64,000 nucleotides of DNA from UBA2988 sp965237965 (GTDB lineage Bacteria > Gemmatimonadota > Gemmatimonadetes > Longimicrobiales > Gaopeijiaceae): positions 620,001-684,000 of the forward strand of contig CBDEGT010000001.1 of assembly GCA_965237965.1 (NCBI GenBank). Direction: 5' to 3'. This document shows, piece by piece, positions 34,156 through 43,654 of the stretch; the first letter of the stretch is position 1; the number at the start of each line of letters is the position of its first letter. The notes beneath the pieces were generated by a model. It did not search any database and had not been told where the DNA came from. It was given only the letters and a program-made list of their open reading frames with translations. A program made the translations under genes and the position numbers.

Positions 34156-34753
34156 GGCTCCTGCTACCCCTGCCTCGGGCGGGTGGAGCCGGATCGACCT
34201 CGACAGTTATGATTCCGCCGCGCCCTACCCATGGATCCCAGCCGGAGTCGTCCATCATCGCAGTCCAATTCGCGCGCCGGTCACATTGAGCCGCGCCCTT
34301 TCCGCGGGGCTCACGTGGGGTGCGTCGTGGGGGCCCGCCGTGGCCTGGGCGGCCGTCCTCTTCTCCCTGAGCTCCACCCAAGACGTTCCCGGTGCGAGCT
34401 GGATAGACCGGATTCCGGCTGAGGACAAGCTCGTTCACGTGGGTCTGTACGCGGTCCTGGGCGGGTTGCTGGCAAGAGGCAGGCGGCATCACTCGCGTAG
34501 GCTTCGGCGGAACCCCTCGGGCCGGGCGTCCATCGGCGAGGGGGATCCATGGCTCCACGCTGCCCTGATCCTGGTCGGTGCGCTCTACGGTGCTTCCGAC
34601 GAGTGGCATCAGTCGTTCGTCGCCGGCCGCGATGCCACGCTGCTCGACTGGGTCGCGGACCTGTGTGGGGTCACGCTGGGGTATTGGGTGCATTCCGTCC
34701 GGACGACCCCGCCATTACCGAAGACCACCACCCCTACGCCGGAGCCCCGTTGA
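34154..34753 (+). CDS. VanZ-like membrane protein
   Basis: VanZ-family proteins are small integral membrane proteins of poorly known function; VanZ itself gives low-level teicoplanin resistance. This one shows the family core: AAVLFSLSSTQ, DKLVHVGLYAVLGGLLARG and ASDEWHQSFVAGRDATLLDWVADLCG. From ATG 34154 it would have 199 residues. The first 44 are not conserved, so the native start may be the TTG at 34286, giving 155 residues. The stop overlaps the aspS TTG start. Confidence 0.75.
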   Translation: MAPATPASGGWSRIDLDSYDSAAPYPWIPAGVVHHRSPIRAPVTLSRALSAGLTWGASWGPAVAWAAVLFSLSSTQDVPGASWIDRIPAEDKLVHVGLYAVLGGLLARGRRHHSRRLRRNPSGRASIGEGDPWLHAALILVGALYGASDEWHQSFVAGRDATLLDWVADLCGVTLGYWVHSVRTTPPLPKTTTPTPEPR

Positions 34754-36522
34754 CCGAGGTCGATCGTACCGCGCTGCGCACGTGCATGGCCGGGACCCCC
34801 CGGCCCGACCACGTCGGATCTTCCCAGCAGGTGGTCGGCTGGGTGCATCGGCGCCGCAACCTCGGAGGAGTCTACTTCCTCGACCTACGCGACCGGAGCG
34901 GTCTGCTCCAGCTGTCGTTCGGCCCTGATTGGACCGACGCGGCCAGCCTGGAGGCGGTCCGGAGCATCGGGCCCGAGAGCGTGATCTCGGCCGAGGGGCG
35001 CGTGGAGCTCCGGCCAGAGCCCAACCCCGAGCTCGCCACCGGCGCAGTGGAACTGCGTGTGCGCACCCTCAAAGTCCTCAACCCGGCGGTCACCCCCGCC
35101 ATTCCGGTTTACCGGGCTCCCGAGGAGGAGGCGCCGTCCGAGGATCTGCGTCTCCGGCATCGGATGCTGGATCTCAGGCGTCCCGAACTTCAACGCACGC
35201 TCGACCTCAGGCACCGGCTCGTGCTCGAGACCCGCAACTACATGAGCAGGCAGGGGTTCCTCGAGATCGAGACGCCGATTCTCACCAAGCCGACGCCGGA
35301 GGGAGCGCGCGACTACCTGGTTCCGAGCCGGGTGCACCCGGGCGAGTTCTACGCGCTACCCCAGAGCCCGCAGCTCTACAAGCAGATCTTGATGGTGGCC
35401 GGGTTCGATCGGTACTTCCAGATCGCGCGCTGCTTCCGGGACGAGGATCTTCGCGCCGATCGACAGCCGGAGTTTACCCAGATCGACCTCGAGGCATCCT
35501 TCGTCGCGGCGGACGACATCTTCCGCTGGATGGAAGGGCTCATGGAGGCCCTCGCGGTCGTGGCTGGCGCCGAAGCTCCGCACCCGTTTCCGCGTTTCAC
35601 GTGGGCCGAGGCGATGGAGCGCTACGGCAGCGATTGCCCGGACCTGCGCTGGTCGCTTGCGATCCGCGACTGGACACGCGAGCTCGCTTCGGCCGACTCC
35701 CCCATTCTCCGCGCCGCGGTTGCGGCGGGGGGGCGGGTGCGTGGCCTCGCGCTGGAGGGCGGGGGACGGCTCTCCCGCAGGGAAATCGAGGCGATCGAGG
35801 CGCACGCGAAGGCGTCCGGGGCCCCGGGGCTGCTTTGGCTCAAGCGAAGCGAAGAGGGTCTCTCCGGACCGATGGCTAGATTCGTGACCGAGGACCAGGC
35901 GGAGTCCTTGGGCCTCGGGGTAGGAGACCTGGTGCTGGCGGCTGCGGGTCCCGATCGGGTCACATCTCCCGCCCTTTCTGCCGCCCGCACCGCCGCGCTC
36001 ACCGCGCTGCGGGTTCCCTACGAGCGAGAGCACGCCTGGCTCTGGATCCTGGACTTCCCGCTGTTCGAGGAAGAGGAGGGAAGGCTGGCCCCCGGGCACC
36101 ATCCGTTCGTCCTTCCGCATCCCGACGACCTCGCCGGACTGGACGACGAGCCGGCGCGGGTGCGGGGCCTGGCGTACGACCTGGTGTACAACGGAGCGGA
36201 GCTCGGTTCCGGGAGCCTTCGGATCCACGACGCCGCGCTGCAGGAACGAGTCTTCCGCATGCTCGGGCTGGGCGAGGAGGACATAGAACGTAAGTTTGGA
36301 CATCTGCTACGCGCCCTGCGCGCGGGCGCCCCGCCGCACGGGGGGATCGCCTTGGGGATGGACCGGCTCGTAAGGATGTTCACGGATGCACCGAGTCTCC
36401 GTGAAGTGGTGGCGTTTCCCAAGACTACCGCAGCCCGCGCCCTGTTCGAGGGCGCGCCGAGCGCGGTACGGAACGACGAGCTGACGGAGCTGGGGCTACG
36501 GCTCGCCGGGTCCGAGGAGTAG
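34750..36522 (+). CDS. aspS: Aspartyl-tRNA synthetase
   Basis: AspRS charges tRNA-Asp. The 590-residue protein is the long bacterial type with an anticodon-binding OB domain (GWVHRRRNLGGVYFLDLRD near residue 35), class II motif 2 (CFRDEDLRADRQPEFTQ near 224), a GAD insert in the middle, and motif 3 (GGIALGMDRLVRM near 540). The proposed TTG start overlaps the previous stop (TTGA); an ATG 36 bases later is the alternative. The insert carries a KASGAPGLLWLK segment typical of bacterial AspRS. Confidence 0.95.
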   Translation: MTEVDRTALRTCMAGTPRPDHVGSSQQVVGWVHRRRNLGGVYFLDLRDRSGLLQLSFGPDWTDAASLEAVRSIGPESVISAEGRVELRPEPNPELATGAVELRVRTLKVLNPAVTPAIPVYRAPEEEAPSEDLRLRHRMLDLRRPELQRTLDLRHRLVLETRNYMSRQGFLEIETPILTKPTPEGARDYLVPSRVHPGEFYALPQSPQLYKQILMVAGFDRYFQIARCFRDEDLRADRQPEFTQIDLEASFVAADDIFRWMEGLMEALAVVAGAEAPHPFPRFTWAEAMERYGSDCPDLRWSLAIRDWTRELASADSPILRAAVAAGGRVRGLALEGGGRLSRREIEAIEAHAKASGAPGLLWLKRSEEGLSGPMARFVTEDQAESLGLGVGDLVLAAAGPDRVTSPALSAARTAALTALRVPYEREHAWLWILDFPLFEEEEGRLAPGHHPFVLPHPDDLAGLDDEPARVRGLAYDLVYNGAELGSGSLRIHDAALQERVFRMLGLGEEDIERKFGHLLRALRAGAPPHGGIALGMDRLVRMFTDAPSLREVVAFPKTTAARALFEGAPSAVRNDELTELGLRLAGSEE

Positions 36523-36530
36523 AGCAGCCT

Positions 36531-37517
36531 ATGGCGAACGGACCCGGCACGATCGCGGAGCACCGCCTGGATGCGGAGGGGGCGGATGCTCTCATGCTCG
36601 CCGGCGTCAACGACGTGCACATCCAGCAGCTGGTCCGGATCTTCGGGATCCGCGTGGTGCTGCGCGGAGACCACGTCGTGCTGTCCGGCGAGCTCGACGC
36701 GGTGGAGCGATCCGTGCCCGTGGTCCAGCACTTGATCGAGCTGGCGCGGCTGCGCGCTCCGTTCGACGCCAACGACATTGCGCGCCTCGCAGAGAACGTG
36801 GACACAGGCGGACTCGAGTCTGTGGTGCTGCCGAGCGAAGACATCCGGATCGCGCTGCCCGGCTCGCGCAAGGTGATCTCGCCCAAGTCCGAAGGCCAGC
36901 GACGATACCTGGACGCGATCACGCAGAACGACGTCGTGATCGGGATCGGACCCGCCGGAACTGGCAAGACGTACCTCGCGGTCGCAGCGGCGGTGGAGGC
37001 GCTCTACAAGAAGCGCGTGAAGCGGATCATCCTCGCTCGTCCCGCGGTGGAGGCGGGCGAAAACCTCGGCTTCCTTCCGGGCGATCTTCAGGAGAAGGTC
37101 GATCCGTACCTGAGACCGCTCTACGACGCGCTCGAAGACATGATGCCGATCGAGCGAGTGCGGCGAGCCATCGAGGATCGCACCATCGAGATCGCACCGC
37201 TGGCGTACATGCGTGGGCGAACGCTCTCGGATGCGTTCGTGATCCTGGACGAGGCTCAGAACGCGACCACGGCGCAGATGAAGATGTTTCTGACCCGTCT
37301 CGGGCTGAATTCTCGTGTCGTGATCACCGGTGACAAGACCCAGATCGATCTGCCCCGCCGGCAGGATTCGGGTCTGCTCCAGGTGGAGCGGATCTTGTCC
37401 GACATCGAGGGCATCTCGATCCTGTACCTGGACTCCATGGACGTCATTCGACATCGGCTCGTGAAGGACATCATTCGGGCGTACACCGAGGCGGTCAGCG
37501 AAACGGAGGACGAGTGA
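36531..37517 (+). CDS. phoH: PhoH/YbeZ-family ATPase
   Basis: A cytosolic P-loop ATPase linked to RNA metabolism and to YbeY. The 328-residue protein has an N-terminal domain (1-115), then the Walker A motif GPAGTGKT near residue 142 and the Walker B-like VILDEAQNAT near 235, followed by TRLGLNSRVVITGD. It starts eight bases after aspS. The cluster phoH, a 7TM-HD gene and ybeY is a common bacterial arrangement and supports the assignment. Confidence 0.93.
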   Translation: MANGPGTIAEHRLDAEGADALMLAGVNDVHIQQLVRIFGIRVVLRGDHVVLSGELDAVERSVPVVQHLIELARLRAPFDANDIARLAENVDTGGLESVVLPSEDIRIALPGSRKVISPKSEGQRRYLDAITQNDVVIGIGPAGTGKTYLAVAAAVEALYKKRVKRIILARPAVEAGENLGFLPGDLQEKVDPYLRPLYDALEDMMPIERVRRAIEDRTIEIAPLAYMRGRTLSDAFVILDEAQNATTAQMKMFLTRLGLNSRVVITGDKTQIDLPRRQDSGLLQVERILSDIEGISILYLDSMDVIRHRLVKDIIRAYTEAVSETEDE

Positions 37518-37560
37518 GTAGCTCCACGCTGCACGACGGTCGCGCGTTCCAGGGGCGCCG

Positions 37561-39927
37561 GTGAGCTCGGACCGGTCGCGTAGCCTTCTTCTACGGTCCC
37601 TGCTTCCCCCTCCGCGGCGAACGGGTCCAGCCATGAAGGTGCACCACGGCGCGCGCATCCTCCTTCTGCTCGCGGTGGCTGCTTTGGTCACTGCGCTGTT
37701 CCCACCCCTCGAGCGCATGGAGGTCGAGCGCTACCGGCCCGGAGACGTCGCCGAGGTGGACGTCTTCGCACAGGTCCCGTTCGAGGTTCCCAAGACTCTC
37801 GCGGAGTTGGAGCGCGACCGCTCCGAGGCGCGCTCTGCTGTGCCGCCGACGTTCGACTATGTCCCGCTCGCGGCCGACACCATGGCGGCTCGCCTCACCG
37901 ACTTCTTCTCTCAGGCCGATAGCGCGCGTCTCACGCGTGACACTGCATCTCTTCACGAGGTGCTGAGGGCGAAGTCGATCGCGGTGCAGCCCGCCCAGGT
38001 AGCCCTGTTGGCCGAAGACGGGGTATTCGACCTGGTGCGGCGCTTGGCGCTTCGCGCTGCGCGAGAGATTCTCCCCGGCGGCGTGGCGGACAATTCAGAC
38101 CTGCAGAGCGTCACGACCGACAACATCACCGTACGCCAGGTGACCGAAGCGAGTGGCCGCCCCGCAGGTGTCACCGCGGGCGAGCGGTCGGTATCGATGG
38201 ACGGCGTGCTATCCTCGCGCGCTTTCTTCGAGCGCGCGGTGGGCCTACTGCCCGGCACCGCCACGCCCGACGTGCAGGAGATCCTGCGACTCATCCTGAT
38301 TCAGCACATCGAGTACACGTACCGGTTGAACGTCGCTGCCACTGAGTTGGACCGCGACGCCGCAGCTCGTTCCGTAGCCGTGAGCAAGGAGGACGTGCTC
38401 CAGGGGCAGTCTCTGGTGCGGGCCGGCGATCCGATCACGCCCGAGCGCTTGGAGCGCCTGACCGCGTACGAGGACGAGCTGCGCATTCGCAGCCTCCTCG
38501 AGGACGGCGGGGTCCAGTGGCTGCCCGTGCTCGGGGCGGCGCTGCTCAACGTTCTGATCCTGCTGGTGTTTGCGCTGCTGGTCTTCTTCTTCCGCCCCGA
38601 GCACTACGCGAACTTCCGCTGGGTGTCCCTGCTCGCGATCCTCGCGATGGCCTACTTCGTAATCGCCAAGCTGATCGCCGCCAACGATCTCCCGACCGAG
38701 CTGCTGCCGATCGCATTCGTCGGCCTCGTGGTGGCGGTCCTGTGGGATGGCCGGATGGCGCTGGTCATGGTGATGGTGCTTTCGGTGCTGACCGCGGCGC
38801 AGGACGCCTTCGAGGGCTTTCCCATACTGGCGACCACCCTCGTGGGTGGATCGGCCGCGGCGCTGTCGGTTCGGGCTGTGCGCCGGCGCGCCCAGACCTG
38901 GATCTTCGTCGCCATTATCGCTGCGTCCTACGGGGCGGTGTTGACGGCGTTCTGGCTGCTTGGCGAGCGCGAGCCGAGTGGGTTCATGGTCGCGCTCGGC
39001 GCGGCGGCGGGAAATGCCATCCTCTCCTCGGTTCTGGCAATGGGCTTCGTGCCCGTGTTCGAGCTGTTCACCGGGATCACGACCGACCAGACGCTACTCG
39101 AGTGGGCCGATCCCAACCGGTCGCTGCTCAAGCGGCTGTCGATGGAGGCCCCCGGGACTTATGCGCACACCATCAACGTTGCGAACCTGGCCGAGTCGGC
39201 CTGCAACGTCATAGGGGCCAACGGGTTGCTCTGCCGGGTGGGGGTCTACTACCACGACGTGGGCAAGATGGTGCGGTCCTTCTATTTCGTGGAGAACCAG
39301 CCGGACCGAATGAATCCGCACGACCGGCTGAAACCCGACGTCTCCGCGGCCATCGTCAAGGAGCATGTCATCGAGGGGCTCAAGCTCGCGCGCGAGGCCA
39401 AGGTGCCCGAGGTCGTCGCGGCGTTCATCCCCGAGCATCACGGCACGCAACGCATCGGGTTCTTCTGGGAGAAGGCACGAGAGGAGTACGGCGAGGACGC
39501 CCTCGACCCGGACGACTACAGCTACCCGGGTCCCAAGCCGCAGTCCAAGGAAACCACGATCGCGATGCTCGCGGACTCGGTCGAGTCCGCGACCCGCGCG
39601 CTCCAGGATCCCACGCCCGAGCGGATCCGGGAGCTGATGGGGTCGATCGTAGCGTCCAAGATTCGGGACGGTCAGCTCGACGAGTCGCCGCTCACGATGC
39701 GCGAGATCACCCAGGTCGAGGAACAGTTCGTGAAGGTGCTCGCTAGCGTATACCACCAGCGCATCGACTACCCGCAGACCCGCCACCTGACCGAAGCCAC
39801 AGTGAACGGAGACGCGGTACGTACAAGCGAAACCGCTGGGCCCACGGCCGAGCGCGAGCCCGAGAGCGGTGACGTGGCGGCCGCCCCGATTGGGAGATCG
39901 CCCGGCCGCGGGTCTTCCGACCTCTGA
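37561..39927 (+). CDS. 7TM-HD membrane phosphodiesterase, PgpH type
   Basis: Members of this family hydrolyse cyclic di-AMP. The 788-residue protein has one N-terminal membrane helix (ILLLLAVAALVTALF, about 31-45), a large extracellular 7TMR-HDED domain (50-315), about seven membrane helices between residues 320 and 500, and a cytosolic HD domain with YAHTINVANLAE, YYHDVGKM and EHHGTQRIGFF. The last 45 residues are low-complexity. A GTG at 37561 is the longest start; ATG 37633 (MKVHHGARI) is likely closer to the true start. It lies between phoH and ybeY as in many bacteria. Whether this lineage makes cyclic di-AMP cannot be seen here. Confidence 0.88.
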   Translation: MSSDRSRSLLLRSLLPPPRRTGPAMKVHHGARILLLLAVAALVTALFPPLERMEVERYRPGDVAEVDVFAQVPFEVPKTLAELERDRSEARSAVPPTFDYVPLAADTMAARLTDFFSQADSARLTRDTASLHEVLRAKSIAVQPAQVALLAEDGVFDLVRRLALRAAREILPGGVADNSDLQSVTTDNITVRQVTEASGRPAGVTAGERSVSMDGVLSSRAFFERAVGLLPGTATPDVQEILRLILIQHIEYTYRLNVAATELDRDAAARSVAVSKEDVLQGQSLVRAGDPITPERLERLTAYEDELRIRSLLEDGGVQWLPVLGAALLNVLILLVFALLVFFFRPEHYANFRWVSLLAILAMAYFVIAKLIAANDLPTELLPIAFVGLVVAVLWDGRMALVMVMVLSVLTAAQDAFEGFPILATTLVGGSAAALSVRAVRRRAQTWIFVAIIAASYGAVLTAFWLLGEREPSGFMVALGAAAGNAILSSVLAMGFVPVFELFTGITTDQTLLEWADPNRSLLKRLSMEAPGTYAHTINVANLAESACNVIGANGLLCRVGVYYHDVGKMVRSFYFVENQPDRMNPHDRLKPDVSAAIVKEHVIEGLKLAREAKVPEVVAAFIPEHHGTQRIGFFWEKAREEYGEDALDPDDYSYPGPKPQSKETTIAMLADSVESATRALQDPTPERIRELMGSIVASKIRDGQLDESPLTMREITQVEEQFVKVLASVYHQRIDYPQTRHLTEATVNGDAVRTSETAGPTAEREPESGDVAAAPIGRSPGRGSSDL

Positions 39928-39941
39928 CTGTCGGCTCGACG

Positions 39942-40370
39942 GTGCTCGAGATAGCCGTCGACGCCGGCCGCTTCACCGAGGCCCCGGTCGGGCTGCTCGA
40001 ACGCGCCGTGCGGCATACACTGGGTGCGGAGGCGGTCGAACGGGGCGAGGTCTCTGTGGCGCTCCTGGACGACGCGGACATCCGTGAGCTCAACCGCAAA
40101 CACCTCGATCGCGACGCGCCGACCGACGTCCTCTCCTTCTCCCTTCACCGCGTCGGCGAGGCGGTGCTCGGTGACATCTATGTCGGGGCCGAGCAGGCGA
40201 GGCGGCAGGCGCGCGAGGAGGGAGTTGCGGAGACGGAGGAGTTGGTGCGGCTCGTTGTCCACGGTACCCTCCACGTCCTGGGCTGGGACCATCCTGAAGA
40301 TCCAGAAGCGCGCGTCACGTCGCCCATGTGGCGACTGCAGGAAGCCTTGGTCGCTGAGGTGGTGGGGTAA
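39942..40370 (+). CDS. ybeY: Endoribonuclease YbeY
   Basis: YbeY is a zinc-dependent RNase needed for 16S rRNA 3' maturation and ribosome quality control. The 142-residue protein shows LLDDADIRELNRKHLDRD near residue 41, TDVLSFSL near 61, and the zinc motif H-x3-H-x5-H in VHGTLHVLGWDH near 109. The GTG start is 14 bases after the upstream gene, and the length is normal. The neighbouring phoH agrees with the conserved ybeZ-ybeY pairing. Confidence 0.94.
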   Translation: MLEIAVDAGRFTEAPVGLLERAVRHTLGAEAVERGEVSVALLDDADIRELNRKHLDRDAPTDVLSFSLHRVGEAVLGDIYVGAEQARRQAREEGVAETEELVRLVVHGTLHVLGWDHPEDPEARVTSPMWRLQEALVAEVVG

Positions 40371-40462
40371 CGTAGGCTCCGCTTGCGGGGTTCCAACCGG
40401 CCCGGGGATCTTTCGCCACGCCCCTTTCGGTGAGTTCGTCCACCGCGCTACCCGGAGATGCG

Positions 40463-41839
40463 ATGTCCACCCCCGCGCCTGAGCTCGGCCCGCCCCGCCT
40501 GCACGAGCGCGTGCGTGGGGTGGTCGCTGCCGGGGACCTGGCCGCTCTCCCCGGATTGCTGGCCGGTCTGCACCCCAGCGATGTAGCGGACGTGCTCGCC
40601 TCCCTCGAGGGTAGCGAACGGGTCGCGCTCGTGCGCGTGCTACCGGTCGAGCTCGCCTCCGAGGCGCTGGCCGAGATGGAGGAGGCCGAGGCCCGCGCGG
40701 AGCTGCTCGCGGCGCTCGCTCCGGAGAAGGGTGCCGAGCTTCTCCGGGAGCTCGACGATGACGACGCGACCGACCTGATCGCCGAGCTCGAGCCGCAGGA
40801 ACAGGCGAGCATCCTGGCTCGCATGCCGGTCGAGGATGCCGGCGATATCCGGGATCTCCTCCGCTTCGAGGAGGAGACGGCCGGCAGCTTGATGACCACC
40901 TCGCTGGTCGTGATCCGCGCGGACCTGACCGCGGAGCAGGCGATCGCCGAGGTTCGGCGCCAGGGCCGGGAGGTGGACGCGTTCTTCAGCGTGTTCGTCG
41001 TGGACCAGGATCGGAAGCTGCAAGGGACGGTGCCACTCGACCAGCTCGTAATGGCTGATCCGTCCGCGCCCGTCGCCGAGCTGGTCCATGCGCTCGACGC
41101 GACCGTCCTCCCCGATGTGGACCAGGAGGAGGTGGGTCGGCTGATGTCGCACTACAACCTGGTCAGCATAGCGGTCGTCGACGCGACCGGTGTCTTGATG
41201 GGCCGGATCACCTTCGACGACGTGATCGACGTGCTCGAGGCCGAGCAGACCGAGGACTTGCTCCTGCTGGCCGGTGTGTATGAAGACGAGGAGATCCGTG
41301 CGGATTGGCGCGAGGCCGTTCGCGCTCGGCTCCCATGGCTGTCGATCAACCTGATCACGGCATCGATCGCCGCGTCGGTGGTGCTCGCGTACGGCCGAGC
41401 CATCGAGTCGCTTTGGTTCCTGGCCGTTATCATGCCGATCGTCGCCGGTATGGGGGGCAATTCGGGTACCCAATCGCTGGCCGTCACCGTGCGCCGCATC
41501 GCGCTGTCGCGGGGCTCCCTCGGGCGCCGTACGAACGCGGTGGCCAAGGAGGCCGTCGTGGGCCTGGTCAACGGTCTCGCGCTCGGCCTGCTGGCCTTTG
41601 CAGTCAGCTGGATCGCGGTCGTGGCCGCACCCGACGTCAGCCCGCGGTTGCCGTGGGTCGTGCTGCTGTCACTCTGGGGGAACATCCTGATTGCGGCATC
41701 CATGGGCGCTCTGATCCCAACTCTCCTGCACCGGATGGGTGCCGACCCGGCGGTCGCCTCCTCGGTGTTCCTCAGCGCGTTCACGGACATGTGCGGCTTC
41801 CTCCTTCTGCTCGGCCTGGCGTCGGCCGTGCTGCTCTGA
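40463..41839 (+). CDS. mgtE: Magnesium transporter MgtE
   Basis: MgtE is a Mg-gated Mg channel. The 458-residue protein has the cytosolic N domain of helical repeats (LLAGLHPSDVADVLASL, LDDDDATDLIAEL, about 20-125), two CBS domains (about 130-270) and five membrane helices (280-458) with the pore segment PIVAGMGGNSGTQSLAV. The acidic sensor surface is rich in Asp/Glu as expected. A GTG at 40430 would add eleven residues. It is followed three bases later by the UbiB-like gene. Confidence 0.93.
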   Translation: MSTPAPELGPPRLHERVRGVVAAGDLAALPGLLAGLHPSDVADVLASLEGSERVALVRVLPVELASEALAEMEEAEARAELLAALAPEKGAELLRELDDDDATDLIAELEPQEQASILARMPVEDAGDIRDLLRFEEETAGSLMTTSLVVIRADLTAEQAIAEVRRQGREVDAFFSVFVVDQDRKLQGTVPLDQLVMADPSAPVAELVHALDATVLPDVDQEEVGRLMSHYNLVSIAVVDATGVLMGRITFDDVIDVLEAEQTEDLLLLAGVYEDEEIRADWREAVRARLPWLSINLITASIAASVVLAYGRAIESLWFLAVIMPIVAGMGGNSGTQSLAVTVRRIALSRGSLGRRTNAVAKEAVVGLVNGLALGLLAFAVSWIAVVAAPDVSPRLPWVVLLSLWGNILIAASMGALIPTLLHRMGADPAVASSVFLSAFTDMCGFLLLLGLASAVLL

Positions 41840-41842
41840 CCG

Positions 41843-43651
41843 ATGGCGACCGAGTCGACGGATTGGGCGAAGGCGACGCCGCGTCCCCCACCGGACACGT
41901 CGTTCGGCGCGCCGTCGCCTGCGTCTACGCCGCCCCCGGACTCACGGGTTGGCCGGCCGGGCGGTCCGGCCGCGCGCCGGATTCGGCGCGCGAGCAGGAT
42001 CGGACGCACGCTCAGCGTGCTCTCGGGTCTTCTCCCGTTCGTGATCGCTTTTCTGCGTGACCGCCGTCGCTGGGTGCTCTTCGGTGCGCCCACTCAGCGT
42101 TCACTGGAGGATCACCGGCATCGCGCAGACCGCCTGAGCGCGAAGGTCGCGTCGCTCGGACCGACGTTCATCAAGCTCACGCAGCTGCTCTCGGCTCGGG
42201 CGGACATCATCCCGGAGCCTTACCTGTCGGCGATCGGCCGCCTCCAGGACCAGGTCCCGGCGGATCCGCCCGAGGATATCATCCTCGTGATCGAGCGGGA
42301 GTTGGGCACTTCGGTCGATTCTGCGTTTCAGGAGTTCGACCGTGATCCGGTCGCGGCCGCCAGCCTGGGCCAGGTGCATCGCGCGCGCGTTGATGGGCGC
42401 GAGGTGGTCGTCAAGGTGCTCCGACCCGAGGTGGAGCACCTGGTCGCGCTCGACCTCGACGTCTCCTTCCGATTCTTGTTCTGGCTGAACGTGCTCTTCC
42501 CCAACCACCACGTTCGGGCGCTCACGGGTGTGGTGCGGGAGTTCTCCCACAAGGTCGCCCAGGAAATGGATTTCCGGATGGAAGCGGAGCACCTCGCTCA
42601 CTTCCGGGAGACCTTCCGAGCCGAGCGACGCGTGCGAGTGCCCCACGTGCTCGATCGCTTCACACGAAGGCGCGTGCTGGTGATGGAGCGGGTGTCAGGC
42701 ACGAAGGTCGACCGACTGCACGAACTGATCGGGTCCGGCCGACTTTCGTTCACCCGCATGATGGAGACGCTGACGGGCGTCTACCTCCGCATGATGATGG
42801 TGGACGGATTCCTGCACGCCGATCCGCACCCGGGTAACATCCTGGTGCAGGAGGACGGAACCATCGTGCTGCTCGATTGGGGAATGGTCGAGCAGGTGCC
42901 GCGCTGGACGCGTGACCACATCCTCGGTATCGCGCTGGCCGTCGGTCGCGAGGACCTCGACGGCATGATCAGCGGGATGTACCACCTCGGCATGATCAGT
43001 CCCGAGGTGTCCCGTGGCGAGATCCGGGAGGCGGCCACCGAGATCATGAGGGTGCTCGATCGGTTCCGAACCACGAACCGAGGTAGGATCCAGGAAGTGG
43101 TGATGCGGATCTTCGACACGTTCTATACGTGGCCGCTGATCCTTCCCCAGGAACTGGTCTACTTCTTTCGCGCCGCTGCGCTGATCGAGGGCATCGGCTT
43201 CCGTTACGACCCCAACTTCGACGGTCTCACGTTCATGCGTGGCGTCGTGCGTCAGCACAGAGCCGAGCTGATGCGGACGACCGGGCGCGAACCGGTCGCG
43301 GTAGCCCGTAACGTTCTGGAAGAGGCGCAGTCGACGCTGCGCTCGCTGCGCGACCTTGTCACCCGCGCCGAGCGTGAGGAGCTGAGGGTGCGCATGCACC
43401 CGCGCGACCTGGCACTGCATGAGCGCTTCCTGCACCTTCAGGCCCGGCGCGTGCTTCTCTCGATCTTCGCGACCGCTACGGCCCTCATCAGCTCGATCCT
43501 TTACCTCGCGCTCGGTAACGAGTGGCTGCTGGTCGCGGGGCTGGTGCTTTCACTGATTCTCTTCGTGCTCGTCTTCTTCATCCCGGCACACCTTCTGGAG
43601 AACCCACTTCGCCACGCCCGGGGGGTCCGTCCCCAGGCTCGGGATCGATAG
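41843..43651 (+). CDS. UbiB/ABC1-family atypical kinase
   Basis: ABC1/ADCK-type proteins are membrane-linked atypical kinases or ATPases that support quinone synthesis or lipid handling. The 602-residue protein shows FIKLTQLLSARADIIP (the KxGQ motif with Thr in place of Gly), ASLGQVHRA (A-rich loop variant), VVVKVLRP (Lys), EMDFRMEAEH, the catalytic loop LHADPHPGN and LLDWGM. Two C-terminal membrane helices (LLSIFATATALISSILYLA and LLVAGLVLSLILFVLVFF) fit the family. The first 40 residues are Pro-rich. No ubi or men genes are nearby, so the substrate pathway is unknown. Confidence 0.9.
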   Translation: MATESTDWAKATPRPPPDTSFGAPSPASTPPPDSRVGRPGGPAARRIRRASRIGRTLSVLSGLLPFVIAFLRDRRRWVLFGAPTQRSLEDHRHRADRLSAKVASLGPTFIKLTQLLSARADIIPEPYLSAIGRLQDQVPADPPEDIILVIERELGTSVDSAFQEFDRDPVAAASLGQVHRARVDGREVVVKVLRPEVEHLVALDLDVSFRFLFWLNVLFPNHHVRALTGVVREFSHKVAQEMDFRMEAEHLAHFRETFRAERRVRVPHVLDRFTRRRVLVMERVSGTKVDRLHELIGSGRLSFTRMMETLTGVYLRMMMVDGFLHADPHPGNILVQEDGTIVLLDWGMVEQVPRWTRDHILGIALAVGREDLDGMISGMYHLGMISPEVSRGEIREAATEIMRVLDRFRTTNRGRIQEVVMRIFDTFYTWPLILPQELVYFFRAAALIEGIGFRYDPNFDGLTFMRGVVRQHRAELMRTTGREPVAVARNVLEEAQSTLRSLRDLVTRAEREELRVRMHPRDLALHERFLHLQARRVLLSIFATATALISSILYLALGNEWLLVAGLVLSLILFVLVFFIPAHLLENPLRHARGVRPQARDR

Positions 43652-43654
43652 GCG

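Noticed and set aside
36018..37718. 566-codon minus-strand frame across aspS and phoH
   Set aside because: Shadow of conserved plus-strand genes.
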